This document shows, piece after piece, positions 35,050 to 46,750 of a stretch of DNA of 64,000 bases. This DNA comes from Chara braunii (Eukaryota; Streptophyta; Charophyceae; Charales; Characeae). The notes under the pieces were generated by a model. It saw only the letters and a program-made list of their open reading frames with translations, was not told the DNA's origin and searched no databases. The position numbers were made by a program, and so were the translations under genes. Location: assembly GCA_003427395.1 (NCBI GenBank), contig BFEA01000146.1:2202447-2266446 (forward strand), read 5' to 3'. Position 1 is the stretch's first letter. The number at the start of each line of letters is the position of its first letter.

Positions 35050-35715
35050 GCTAGACTATTCAACTAAGAAATAATATATAGTCGCCCTCAACTGTTTAAA
35101 TATAAAAAATTTAGTAATTCTCCGACTTGTCTTTAAAATACGACAAGAAGACTGAGTCATTCAATTTGGAAACAATACTCAACTTGTCTATTTTTACTTT
35201 CAATTATATTCTTGACGTTATTTTTTTTCTTAGTGATATGGTTTAAGTTGAATCATTCGGCTTGGAAACAATGTACAGTTGTCTGTTCACATGCAAATAT
35301 AAATAAAATACTTTCAATTATACTTATTTAAACTTAGTGTGTGGTTTCAGGTTAAACCATTCGGCTTGGAAACAATGCTTAGCGCTTCGCCAAAACTCTC
35401 CTTCATAATAAAATAAGAGACCGCACCATTCGATTTGAAAACAATGTCCAATTTACCCCAAGTCATACAAAAGCATGAAGTTGGACCCTTCGGCTTGAAA
35501 ACAATGCATGACTTCAGTCAAAAACTCGAAAATAAACAGATACACCAAGCCATTCAACTGAGCAACAATGCTTCGTCTCGGAAATCAGCCAAGCAAACCC
35601 TTCAAAATTAACACAGCAACCACAACATTCAACTTAGAAACAATATTTAATCCTTCAGAAAACAAACAATAAACATAACACTAGGTCATTTAGCTTAGAA
35701 ACAACCCTCAACCTT
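35050..35715 (+). repeat. Hairpin array B in copy 1, about nine units
   Basis: Cores such as CATTCGGCTTGGAAACAATG repeat every ~60-90 bp. TTC/GAA inner pairing is preserved in many units; some keep outer stems (for example AAGT/ACTT around 35480, GAGT/ACTC around 35155), others have lost them. Confidence 0.75.
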
Positions 35716-36290
35716 TGAGACCCGACCAAACACATGTAAAATCATCTTCCCCCCATCTTCCCCCAGTTCGTTCATTAGTAAAAGTTCAATAAGAACACAA
35801 CGAAATTGAACTTCACACATGCATTCTTTCAATTAATCTGATAAAGTTTTGTAAGAAAACATAATCATAGGAGAACGCATGCATATTTTCTCAAACAAAC
35901 TAGAGAGATGTAATTGATAGGGGTATGGTGGGTTCACACACGCAGAAGAACGTATACCTCACAATTCTCTGCCTCCAGAATCTCGCATTGAATTCGACAG
36001 AGCTACCGTAATCAGTGGGGCGAACCTCCCACAAAGACCTTGGCACAAATTACGAGTTGCAATCTCATCAACCACCTTCCTCTCTGAACCAATAGACTAA
36101 ACTGAGAGTGAAGCGAACAGGAGGGATATTTTAGTCACTCAGGTACAAGGGAGGTGCAGTCAGACTCACGTGAGAGGACCTTGTTGCCTTAAAATGCTTG
36201 AGGGCCTCGCAATGGTAGCCAAAAACACAGTGAACTGGTAAAACCGCTGTCCACCGATAAATAGGTTTTGTCGGCCCATTAAATCAAACC

Positions 36291-37345
36291 ATTGATCAAC
36301 CCCATATCTGTCACTCACGAGAGGGCTGTTCATGGGCTCCTATTACCTGCGGGAAATGCAATAAGTTGGAATCACCGAAACAATCTGTCATCCAGTACAA
36401 AACTGACCAACACAACAGTCAAAGACAGCAGGTGGGGGAAAATAAAAATGTGCTTCTATTCAATCTATAATAATGGGATGAGTCGTGTTGCATCCAACCT
36501 TAGAAACCGTCCCAAGGTCAGTGTCGAAAAAATATATTTGGGATCTTACCAAAATCCTCCGCTTGATCCTTCGTCCTATGGGATGTTGTCGATATCGGGT
36601 CCATCTGTCCCAAGGTACCGCGCTGGAACTCTCTATGTCTGGCATAGTGTCACGGGCCTATTGAGGCCAGAGTTCGAGGTCCACCTTCACCGTTCCCCTG
36701 CCTCAGTCGATAAACATATGGTCTTTGTACACGGCTAAGTCCAACCACTCAGAATCGTCTTCGCCCGACCCTCGTGTAAATTTTGTCGTGACCCCGGTTA
36801 AATCTAAGGGGATGAATTCGTATACGGTACTCTTGTAGAGTAGGTCTGGGTCCCAGTCCGACTAGATGAGGAAAAGTCTGTTTCTGACCTCCTCACAAGT
36901 CCGACCAAATGAGATGAACTTTGTGTCGATAGTCGCACAAATTGAATTTTGGTATCGTGTCAACTGATCTCCGGCCTGTCCCGATCAAATAAGACAAGGT
37001 TTGTTTCCAGTCTTCTCGTAGAATAGGCCTGGTCCGGGCCCAATTAAATGGACTAAAGCACACGCCCCGTCCCCTTGCATGATAGGCTGGGAAAAAGATC
37101 GTCCCGGCTAAGTCACTCGTAGATACTAGGCTTGATTTAATCATGACCTTAATTCCAGTTTCGGTCATGTAATGCACGATAAGGTCCGCCTCACTCATCT
37201 CGGTCTGATTATGGTTGGGGAGAATTTGATCTCAGTCCCCTTTACGCAAATCTTAGTTTCCAGTCCGTCCACGTGAAAACGTTGGTTCCAAACAATTTAA
37301 ATTGGGAATCTTCGCTTCCAGTTTTGACTTTCAGTCCAAGTGACT
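36291..37345. other. No recognisable gene; internal region of the old LTR element
   Basis: Short frames only. Phrases like 'A-A-G-T-C-C-G-A-C-C-A-A-A-T-G-A-G' recur loosely between 36860 and 37050, suggesting degenerate tandem structure. Confidence 0.4.
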
Positions 37346-37867
37346 CAACAGAAAAATTTCCCCGAATTAAATATCCATTCTATAGTAAAATTACATTCTA
37401 AATTTTAAATTTCCATTCCATCTTAAAAAATATCATTCCAATTTTAAAAATTTTCGTCTTACTTGAGAACTTTCATTCCAAAAATGGGGTATCCCTTCTT
37501 ATTTAAACTGCATGCTAGAGATGGAATGAAAGTCTGGATGAGTTCATGAAATATTTTAACTGGACTGTCATTCTAAGTAAGGATTTTCTGTCATGTATAG
37601 GTTGACCCAATCTAAATTAGAAGATATTTGTTGTAATAGAATAAAAGTTTAATTAAAACATTTCATAAACTCGTCCAGACTTCCATTCCATCTTGAACAA
37701 ATAGATGTAGTTGGAAGGGAAAGCTCATATTTAGATGGGAGCTTATCAAATAAAACTGAAAATTTTATAATTTGACAAACATTGGAATGATAATTTATAA
37801 ATATGAAGGATTTTTTTTTTATGGAATGTTTTTTCAACTTTCATTTCTCGCGAAAATTTTTCTGTTG
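37346..37867 (+). mobile_element. 522-bp inverted-repeat (MITE/foldback) element
   Basis: Termini CAACAGAAAAATTTCCCCG and, inverted, CAACAGAAAAATTTTCGCG. The inverted structure continues inward: ATATCATTCCAATTTT against AATTATCATTCCAATG, and GATGGAATGAAAGTCTGGAT (37520) against the complement of 37651-37692. AT-rich, non-coding. GAC on both sides may be a 3-bp target duplication. Confidence 0.8.
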
Positions 37868-39478
37868 GACCCTCATTTCAGTCCCTTAGCGTGTGGGCTT
37901 AGTCTTGATTCTCTTTGCTTGTAACAATCTCTTTTCGATCCCATTATGCACGAGTCCAGACTCGTCCAGGTCATGATCCCATTCCCGATCCAGTTCTTTC
38001 CAATCTGATCCCTAACCTTAATCCCAATATAATCCAGATCCCTGTCTTGATTTTGATCGTGTTATTGATCTGAATTTTGTCGCTGATATGGGCCCCGTTC
38101 CTGGTTCTGATCTTCCTTCGATCTCAATTATGTCCCTCATCCGGATTCTGATCGCGAACCTGATCCTGATCCTAGTGGTGAACTCTCGCCAGAACCCAAT
38201 CCTGATTCTAGACGCACGTGATAGCTCGCTATGACGTGTGTTCATGATCTTGATAACACTTAATTTCCTTCCGATGGGCAGATGTTGATCGTGCTTTTCT
38301 TGCGCTATCTCATCCCAACGGTCATAATGATGGTAGTGCTTGTTCCTTGTGGCAAATTTCGCCCCTTATTCTCGTAGCGCTGACGAAGATGATGAAGGTG
38401 ACGATGTCGAAGGTGTTCTTTTGATCACGGTTTTCTGCGCAATAATCATACTCGCTTTGTGCACTCGTACGTGCTTCCACTGCTGATGATTACGATGATG
38501 ATCTCGTGCAACTTCGTGTGAACCCCCGCCTGATCCGTGCGCTCGATCTCGTCCCGATCACCATCGTATGCGGTATCGCGTCTGATCCCGATCTGGATCC
38601 GACCTTTCGTTCGCGATCCCGTTTCAGGTTAGTAACAAGGTTGACAACATCGATGTTGTCGGTGATGGGGAATGATCTATGTAAACTGTGCGCTAGTGCG
38701 CACTCCCTTCCCTTATAGCTGATGAAGAAAAATGCGAGCTTGGTAATCACGTACTGCACGATTCCTTCTCTTGATCCACACACGAGACCTTTGGCTGCAG
38801 TCGACGTCAACGATTGTGCAACTGTACTCAATCGTCCCCTTGATTCGCACATGCTCGCATGCTTTCCTAATGCTAATGTAGACGATAAAGGCGACTGATG
38901 ATGGTGATAAAAATGGTGACCTCATCAATCATGCAAGTGCTCGTTGTAATTTTACCCATTTTTCTCGCCTTTACGCCTGTTATCCTATAGTTAGCGTGCA
39001 ACTCATCCCTTTGGTGCAAAATGTTGATGATTGACTTAGATGTCAGTCTCCTGATCGACCCGCTGGTCACAAACTTTCTTTTGTTATGTGGGCTCATGCT
39101 TGTCGTTTAGTGCAACTGACGACGATGAAGACGAAGATGATGATAATGATCCTCCCGGTGATTGCATGGCTACGCACGATTGATATGCCTGATCTGCAGG
39201 GAGGCGCATACTTTATGCGATTTCCCAAGTCCCTATTACAATATATGCGGTGTTCGCTCTATTCGAGCCCTAGTGCACGTGGTGTCTGCCTGGTTCGTGC
39301 ACTGACCCACCTGATTCGAACACATGATTGTGCACCTCTGTGCGCTGACTCCTGCAGGTGTGTGTGTGTGTGTACGGTTGGGTGCTCGTGCAGGAACGTT
39401 CAACTGGCTTGTGCATTTGCGAACCCACACGCCCGCAAGTGTGTGCGTCTATGCTCCCGGGCTTGGTTGGTTTGTGAC
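37868..39478. other. No recognisable gene
   Basis: 37900-38210 is dense in GATC (TTCTGATCC-like phrases). Small GATGATG-rich patches at 38385-38500 and 39120-39150. Frames are short and unlike known families. Confidence 0.4.
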
Positions 39479-39730
39479 CGTCCGCCAATGTGCTCGCTGC
39501 TCTGTGCGACTGCGCCCGTGCATGTTGTTGGGCTGTGGGACTGTACTCATGCGCTTAACTGCTCTATGACTGTCTGCCAGAGTGCATAAATGCTCTGTGT
39601 GACTTTGCCCGTGCGCGCTGCTGGTATGTGCGACGGTACTCGTGTACTTAACTGCTTTGTGAATGTCCGCCAGAGTGCACAACAACTCTATGCGATTGCG
39701 CCCGTGCGCCTAGTTGCTCTCTCTGCAGCG
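39479..39730 (+). repeat. 93-bp minisatellite, nearly three units
   Basis: GTCCGCCA(A/G)(T/A)GTGC starts units at 39479, 39572 and 39665, each continuing to CTCT(G/A)TG(C/T)GA(C/T)T(G/T)(C/T)GCCCGTGC. Confidence 0.9.
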
Positions 39731-40046
39731 TCTGTGCGCCTGTGCTTCCATATGTGCGTGCGTGCGCACCCATGCGCCTATGGGCGTCAACTTTCGTGAT
39801 TGATTATCCCCAAAGACCGCGCGCTTCCTCAACTCATTTCCTCCTCTATCATCTCTTTTTGCGTGCAAGTACTCATTCACCCTATGTTTCTCCTCTCCTC
39901 TCACCCCTTGTGCGTTTGGGGCCCAACACACCTTGTGTTCCAGTGAGTGCGCCAGTCCCAAGTGCCCAGCTCTTGAGCCCAATTGAGCTTATAAGGTTTG
40001 CAAGGCCCATCCCAACGTGGGGCTCAACACTTCAGTGTGCCGAGGG

Positions 40047-40260
40047 GAACTTTGCAGCACCCCGGTACCGAGGCTGCGCCCGAACTTAGTCCCGAACCCA
40101 TTTTTGCCCCGAAAGGTCACATGCTGCACCAAGCAGGCCCTAGCGTTGGGTGTCGAGAAATTTGCAGCGCCCCGGTACCAAGGTTGTCCCCGGGCCTCGT
40201 CCCGAGCCTGTTTCGGTCCCGAATGGTCACATGAAAAAATCAACCAGACCCGATGTTGAA
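40047..40260 (+). repeat. ~107-bp tandem repeat, two units
   Basis: TTTGCAGC(A/G)CCCCGGTACC...CCCGA(A)...GGTCACATG appears at ~40049 and ~40158. Confidence 0.85.
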
Positions 40261-40509
40261 AAATGTGAAGGCCCGATACCGACCCTCTCTTTCTGAGCCC
40301 AATTTTCAGTTATAGGCCCAGAGCCTTTCCCAAGTGCCCACTCATGGCCCCGAGTGTCGGGGGCTCAATCGATGTCAACTTTGTATTTTCATCGGCTTTT
40401 GCCAGTACATTAATCATTTGTGGCCGTCGGTCCTTCATTTACCCAAACACTCACCTCAAGAACCGGAAGACTCCTCGTCTCACACTCCGGTCCCAAACTC
40501 TGGTGTAAG

Positions 40510-41300
40510 TTATCGTCTTTTAGTGCTAGGCTCCATTTTAATAGACCTTATTTTTATTTGTAGGAACTTGTCAACCCCATCAGGCGACCCTAAATCTCCT
40601 TTTCCTAGTTTAATTCGCGACAACCCATCAGCCAAAGCGTTTTTGGCCCCAGATATGCGCTCAACCATGTAGTAAAACATTCTTATATGCATAAGTCACC
40701 TAATCATGGTAGGGTCTATTAATGAGAAGTTTTTTATGTAATACAACAACCATCGCTAACGGATCGACTCGTAGGATAAATCATTGCCCGTAAATAGAGT
40801 GTTTAAAGACATTGAGATAATGTAATACCCATACGACCTCTTTTTTGAACTGAGAATAATTTCTCTTGGTTGAATTCACCGTTTTACTTTTAAACCTGAG
40901 AGACTTTTCCTTTCTACTAAAGTCCTTTTGAGCCAAGACTCCCCTTCCAGAAGTCGGTCCCACATCAGTATAGACCACAAATGGTTTATCTTCCTCATGT
41001 TCAAAGTAAGGTACTCCAAGGACCTGACCTCTCCCCTTGAATTCATCTTTCAGGATTTTTACGGATTTTTCTTGATCGTTTGTCCATTCCATTCCACTTT
41101 TTTTCTTAACAAATTTCACAAGGCTTAACTTTCTCTGCATATCCTTTTATAAAACTATTCCAGAATCCAACGACTCCCAGAAACTGACGTATATCAGTAA
41201 TACTTTGCAAAGACGTTGGTCAATTTATCAATTTGTCTAGTTTTGTAGGGCCTGGTCGTCTATCATTTCTATCGCAAATGTAGCCCAATTTGTTTATGGA
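40510..41300 (-). pseudogene. Broken Ty3 reverse transcriptase/RNase H fragment
   Basis: Minus-strand pieces in order: LGYICDRNDRRPGPTKLDKL with ITDIRQFLGVVGFW (end of RT, connection), then an RNase H stretch (FVVYTDVGPTSGRGVLAQKD, NSTKRNYSQFKKE) and its tail (ERISGAKNALADGLSRI). In-frame stops and a frame change break it. It lies between the two directly repeated LTR-like copies and is the best evidence that they belong to a Ty3-type element. No gag or integrase recognised. Confidence 0.85.
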
Positions 41301-42519
41301 AGACACAACCCACGTACTTTTAGTCCCGCTAAGTTTAGAGATTGACCTTTTGGATAACCTTTCTCTATGGCACGCAAACAGTTTGAGTTGTACGGGCTAC
41401 CCGTGTTATCAATTTGACTTTTGATGATGGGGAACTCGCACGACTTAACCAGATCGAGGTTGAGGCCCGAGAGGGACGACAACTATATCATGGCTAAATA
41501 AGTCTTTATAGTCTGATTAAAGGACCACGTAAGGTTGTTCCCATGCTAGGGCCGCTATTATTTTGCATGACTCGGCAAAGTAATCTCACATATTAAAATA
41601 AATAAATAAAAATTCTTAAGTAAATAGGTTTTACCAAATGGATAGTATTTGGATTACCCAGATGATCTCACTATCATGTTTTGACATTGAGAGATAATCG
41701 TACGTGTAGCAATGTATGCTATGCGTGAGTTGATTGAACCATAAAAATAGTCCACCATGTCAAATGAAAATCTGTTATGAACAAAAGTAGGAAGAATGTC
41801 AGACATCTTGGCATGCATTGAGCAGTCGTTAATCATCATATATTAATGATTAGCTAACCCACATCATGCAATAATATTACAAAGTTACGCGAAGTAAAAT
41901 AGAACGACAATAAGGGAGACAATATTGTTTACAAAGAAACAACGACTACGGTTTTGCTTTAAGTATCATGATGATGAAGATGAATCCTTCATCATGCAAG
42001 GAACGAAATGAGTAATTATTGCCCAGGAGGACAAAGCAACCAACAAAAAATTTATTCGTAAGATGATACCTTCCTCTAAGCAATCTGCATAGGTTGCGGA
42101 GGTGTGGTTAAAGCGAGAGTTCAAACTTCTACCCGTACATTAAGTGTTCGATTGCCATTTATAAAACCGTTTTGTCGATAGAAGGTCTCCGCTTCGGAAG
42201 TGGCGGAATAAAAATTAATTCGGCCGTATAGACTCAGAATAATAACTTTGACAGATCATCTCATCAAGTAAAAAACCGATCATAATCGGCATCGACGTCG
42301 GCTTGATGTTCTTTCCAATGCGGTCTGGACTAAACTTGTATGATTGAATATAAAGTGTATTGATTTTGTCTGTTTTTCTAAAGGAAGGAGGATTATTTTG
42401 TAGGTTTCAGGTTTGGTTGAAATTGTCCTAGTTGACCGACGTTCGCTTCATACCTAGGAGATCAGCGCCCTAGGGAATGAACAACATTCAGGTTTACTCG
42501 ACGTTTAACCAAGCGTACC
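41301..42519. other. No recognisable gene; presumed eroded internal region
   Basis: Short AT-rich frames on both strands. In minus sense, upstream of the RT fragment, the protease and gag would be expected here but are unrecognisable. Confidence 0.4.
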
Positions 42520-43090
42520 TATACTGCAGCGAACGAGTAAATGCCCTCTGTTGGCTTACCTTTGCAACTGCACGTAAAAACTTTCGCGTGTGGGTCAGTA
42601 ACTCGGTAGGGATACACCCCTAAAGGCGGTGACAACCCCTTGGGGATGACAAGTTGTACCCCACGGAAACCTATCCTGTCGAAGGGAACCGTGGGAAGTA
42701 CAGTTGGCGCACCCAGCTAGAGCGGCGAAGGGACGATGTGACCACGATCGTCAGCTGCAGTTCACAGTGTCGCGCACATCGGTCCAGCACCACACAGGGC
42801 AGCGTGAGACCCTCTCGGCCGCGTCACAGAGGAGTTGGTCTAAATCCTCGTCGCGAATATACATGGAGCTTCCGCAAGCCACTCAGGCCGAGTGTGCCAG
42901 CCATACCTCTCGCGAACCCCTACGACAGGATAGGGCCTACACGAAGCACGACTTACCTCCACCTTACGGGAGTTGTCACCTCCCTTCGATGGGCATATTC
43001 CCGCCGAGCTAACAGTCTACAATACAAAGGCTGATAAGTTGCAATCGCAGAGGTGGACCAGCTGAGGGCGTTTCTCGTTCGCTGTAGCAT
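42520..43090 (+). repeat. Inverted repeat with ~170-bp arms
   Basis: Left arm 42520-42690 (GCAGCGAACGAGTAAATGCC ... AACCTATCCTGTCGAAGGG) pairs, with gaps, with 42900-43090 (CCCCTACGACAGGATAGGG ... GTTTCTCGTTCGCTGTAGC). Spacer about 210 bp. The right arm is the edge block shared by LTR-like copies 1 and 2. Confidence 0.75.
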
Positions 43091-44145
43091 AGGGGGTACA
43101 CGGGGTATTACGCCTCTATCGGACCCGCACGCGAACCGACATCTTGGGGGGTTGAAATCCCAAGCGCGGCCCGTCGTCGGTCGACTAGGACGCATCCTGC
43201 ACACCACCCATACACCACTCTACGAACATAAAATCAAAATACGCACGCATACACACACATATACAAAACGACAGTGGACAAACAACGCGACAACACTCCT
43301 AGTCCCTTAGTGTGATGACGTCATATGTAGTACCCATACTCATGAGGTCCTCGTTAATCTCGAGGGTCGCATTCGACACTCAAGTGTCGGCTGACACGCG
43401 CCTTGATGGTTTGATCTCTCGACGCTGAACAACCGCCAAGTGAGGTTGAGAACCACACCCTCTTCTGCACCCTGCGGAGAGTGGGTGGTACACAGGTTCA
43501 TACCTGTGGTGACAATCGTTTCTTATGGCCCTGGAGACCAGCTCCTTCACCCAGGGCCTGGGGAGATGGTCAAGGGGTTTCACTTTGACGGCTGCCACAA
43601 ACTACAACGTCCAACTATAGAAATTCTAAAAAGCAAGAGATAAAAAAAAGATTCTCTTTTTCTTTCAACACACAATCTGTTTAAACCTTACGTGTGGTCC
43701 CAGTAGACCGCGCGAAACACTCAAGACATATTTATTTACATATATATAGAGAGGGTTATGCTTATGTGATGATTACTTCTCGCAATCACAGTGGGACTCC
43801 TCTCAACCATATATATGTGTATATGATCGCAGACAGTCAATCCAAAGTCCGAATCACCCAAACATACCTGCAATCACATCAAAGAGGCAACAAAAAGTCC
43901 ATGCAATACACGGGGTCAACTTCAACCAATCTTTATACTCATACGCCTCGCTTTAGCCATGCAAGCCCCAACCTTTGTCCAACCAACCTTAATTAAATAC
44001 CTAGTACCTTTGTTAAATGACCATTCAATAAAAGTCCAGGTGAAAACCTTAATAAAATAATAAAATCATCAGGGCTAAAACCTTTTAGATTGAGCATTGA
44101 GGGTGAATTGGAGTTGAATCGTAAGCCGACGAATCGGCAACCGAC

Positions 44146-44184
44146 CTGTTATCAGTGATAACAGAAGATGATCCTTGTAGGATC
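44146..44184 (+). other. Two conserved consecutive hairpins
   Basis: CTGTTATCA-g-TGATAACAG (44146-44164, perfect 9-bp stem) then GATCC-ttgta-GGATC (44170-44184). Copy 1 keeps both (33243-33262 with an 8-bp stem including a G-T pair, and 33269-33283) although the first loop differs. Confidence 0.8.
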
Positions 44185-44450
44185 AAGCTGAATATAGTCC
44201 AAATCTTGAATCGAAACGATCAAGAGGACCTGTAACACAAGACAGACCATTCCCCAAGTTGGAACTATAAGTCCATGGAGAATAATCTTCACACCAAGAC
44301 CTCACCAAGATTCGTTCTACTTACCTAAGCCCGAATCTACCTCTAAGCAAGTGCCCAAAGAAAGGTAAACCCACGACAGAATCTCCCCCATACAGGATGG
44401 ATTGCCAACATCGCCACCTGTCAAAATATATTATAACTCATCTTAGACTG

Positions 44451-44991
44451 AGAAAATTTCGGCAGCTCCTCTCGTAGGAAAAAATGTTTTTCCATAATTT
44501 ATACAAACTTAAATATGAAACCAAAATAATCTATAATTTAAGAAGGTTAAATTTTGTCTAACTTCTTGAATTAGTAAAAATTTGGGCAGCATTTCCTTTA
44601 GAAAGGGGGACTTCCCAAATTTATAGTAATTCGGATTCGAACTCAAAAGATAAACTTGAGTTCAACTAAGACAAAATTCAACTAACTCCTTAGTTTTGCA
44701 GAAATTTTGGCAGCACTGCATTTAAAAAGGTGCTATTCCAAAATTCATACAAAGCTAAGTTCAAACTTGAAAATAACTTTGACTCTTCAAAATCCAAATT
44801 TTGTCTGACTCCCTGATTTAGTAAAAATTTGGGCAGCATTCCCTTTAGAGAAGGAGACTTTCCAAATTTTTACTAAGTCATGTACAAAACTTAGATATGT
44901 TGAACTTTGAAAAATCAAAATTTGACCAACTCCTTGGATTTGTAGAAATTTCGGCAGCGCTTCCCGAAGAGAAAGTAACTTGCCAAAATTT
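44451..44991 (+). repeat. Hairpin array A in copy 2, five units, ~122-bp period
   Basis: Units 2-5 have stems AAATTTGGG/CCCAAATTT (44578-44622), AATTTTGG/CCAAAATT (44703-44745), AAATTTGG/CCAAATTT (44825-44869) and AAATTTCGGC/GCCAAAATTT (44946-44991). The loop carries GCAGCATTCCCTTTAGAGAA-type sequence with its own small stem. Unit 1 (44451) is weaker. Confidence 0.88.
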
Positions 44992-45287
44992 ATACAAAGC
45001 CAAGTATAAAAAATGATTTAAGAAAATGCGAAAATTGACCTAAGTAAAATAAAGTTAGCTCAGAAAATGCAGAAATTTGAACTAACTCCTATTGCTCTAG
45101 CACGTGGCGAGTTTCTAAAGCAACTACCTGTCAAACTAAAACTCCGACTAAGTAGTGATCTCACTCAGCCACATGCAAGCCAAGCCATAAAGGTAAGTAC
45201 TCTCACCAACCCAAGTCACCTTTGGTAAACAATATTTCATAGTCTTTCAATGATTTATCCTTTTATACCCAGCTTACATAGGGCATT

Positions 45288-46108
45288 GAGTTAGGTCATT
45301 CATCTTAGAAACAATGCCAACTCTTTGCCTTAGTTATACACGAACATGTTGCACAACTACTTCTCTCTTCATTGGGCATATGACTAAGTCATTCATCTTA
45401 GAAACAATGCTTAGTCGCACTGATCTGTTTAAATATCCAAGTTATATATCTCTCCCTGAGTTTTGATGTTCAAAAGTGGGCGTAGGACTGAGCCATTCAT
45501 CTTAGAACCAATGCTCAGTCGGCCCAAGTTACCTTCAAGTAGAGGTCTTAGTTATACTTTCTTAATTTGTGATAAGGCTATAGTTAGACCATTCGTCGTA
45601 GAAACAATGTCTGACTAACTTTGTTCTTATAGACATAGAGATATATAAATATAGAAAGTCATATTCCCTTGTTCATATTAAAATCCTGTGGCCTCAGACT
45701 TAGACCATTCGTCTTAGAAACAATGCCCAGACTTTGACCTGAACCTCTCTCAAAATAAAACAACCAAAATAGTTGAGTCATTCGTCTTAGAAACAATGCT
45801 TAACCCTCTTTTCTCCGCACCAAACAAAAACAGAGTACCCTGGGTCAACAACCAGAGACTGTTTAGAAACCACCCAACATAAACAGCGCCTAGACCATTC
45901 ATCTTAAAAACAATGTTTGGTCCTCAAGATTTGCACAATCAATACCCCGTAGAAACAACAACCAGACCATTCATCTTAGAAACAATGCCTGGTTAAATTA
46001 AATAAACATAGCAACCAAGCCATTCATATTAAAAACAATGCTTGGTTCTTCAGAAAACAGAACAAAACACAACAGTCGGACCATTTATCTTAGAAATAAT
46101 GCCTGATG
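45288..46108 (+). repeat. Hairpin array B in copy 2, ten units, ~85-bp period
   Basis: Core CATTCRTCTTAGAAACAATG in every unit. Outer stems differ but self-complement: GAGTT/AACTC (45288), GACTAAG/CTTAGTC (45382), GACTGAG/CTCAGTC (45486), AGTTAGAC/GTCTGACTAACT (45592), GTTGAG/CTTAAC (45772), AACCAG/CTGGTT (45960), AACCAAG/CTTGGTT (46013). Units at 45706, 45889 and 46074 are weaker. Confidence 0.9.
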
Positions 46109-46750
46109 CTATAAGACCTGTTCAAGCACAAACAAAACTGCCTTCCTCTCAACCTTCCCCCTTATGCAACCCTTTTTCTCACAATCTGCTTTCAAACAAT
46201 CAACAAAATTGAAACCGAGATTGCGCATGCATTCCTTTACTTAGTCTGGGTTATGTCATGAAAGTCAAACCGAAGTCAAAGGTAGGGGCATACGGTATAC
46301 TCAGTCAAACATAGCAAGACGTACAAGTACGGGTTATAACTGGGTTAATAAAGAGGAAGCAATGATTACCTCTGAGTTCCTTGCCTCTAGAACTCCTCCT
46401 GAGTTCCGGATGAGCTCCCGCAATTGGTGGGCTAACTCCCCACAGAGTCTTAACGCGGACCTACGGGTTGCAATCCCGCCTGCCGTCTTCCTCTCGTAAC
46501 CAACAAACTAGACTGGGAGTTAGAAGGGCAGAAGGAAGAAAGTTTAAGACTCTCGGATACAAGAGGGGTGCTCTCAAACTCGCGGGAGAGGACCTTTGAA
46601 TCTTTAGCACCTGAGGGCCCCGCAATGGCGACCGAAACGTAGTAGCTTGGTCAAACCGATGCCAAACTGTCGATACAACCCCTCCTGATGACCTTCGAGT
46701 TCGCGACACTATCTCCTTTTGTAACCCGATCGCTCCCCCTACAACACACC

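Larger units (their letters stand above)
31160..36290 (-). mobile_element. Giant LTR-like unit, copy 1
   Basis: Collinear with copy 2 (42870-46750) in the same orientation: shared blocks include CTCGCGAACCC-TACGACAGG at 31198, the CGACACTCAAGTGTCG near-palindrome at 32505, the paired hairpins at 33243-33283, array A (34262-34800), a GGTAAGTACTCT step at 34973, array B (35050-35715) and the CTTGAGGGCCTCGCAATGG block at ~36200. Two insertions absent from copy 2 enlarge it. The strand is inferred from the minus-strand pol fragment lying between copies 1 and 2. Exact ends are unknown. Confidence 0.65.
42870..46750 (-). mobile_element. Giant LTR-like unit, copy 2
   Basis: Collinear with copy 1 and, inverted, with copy 3. 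Order on the plus strand: CTCGCGAACCCCTACGACAG, near-palindrome at 43375, hairpins 44146-44184, array A, GGTAAGTACTCT at 45192, array B, then the block ending TGAGGGCCCCGCAATGG. Similarity to copy 3 extends to about 46780. It carries no ORF of note. Confidence 0.7.

Noticed and set aside
45288-46108. CRISPR-like appearance of array B (constant 20-mer with variable spacers)
   Set aside because: The context is eukaryotic, spacing is irregular, and the variable parts flanking each core are self-complementary stems rather than independent spacers.
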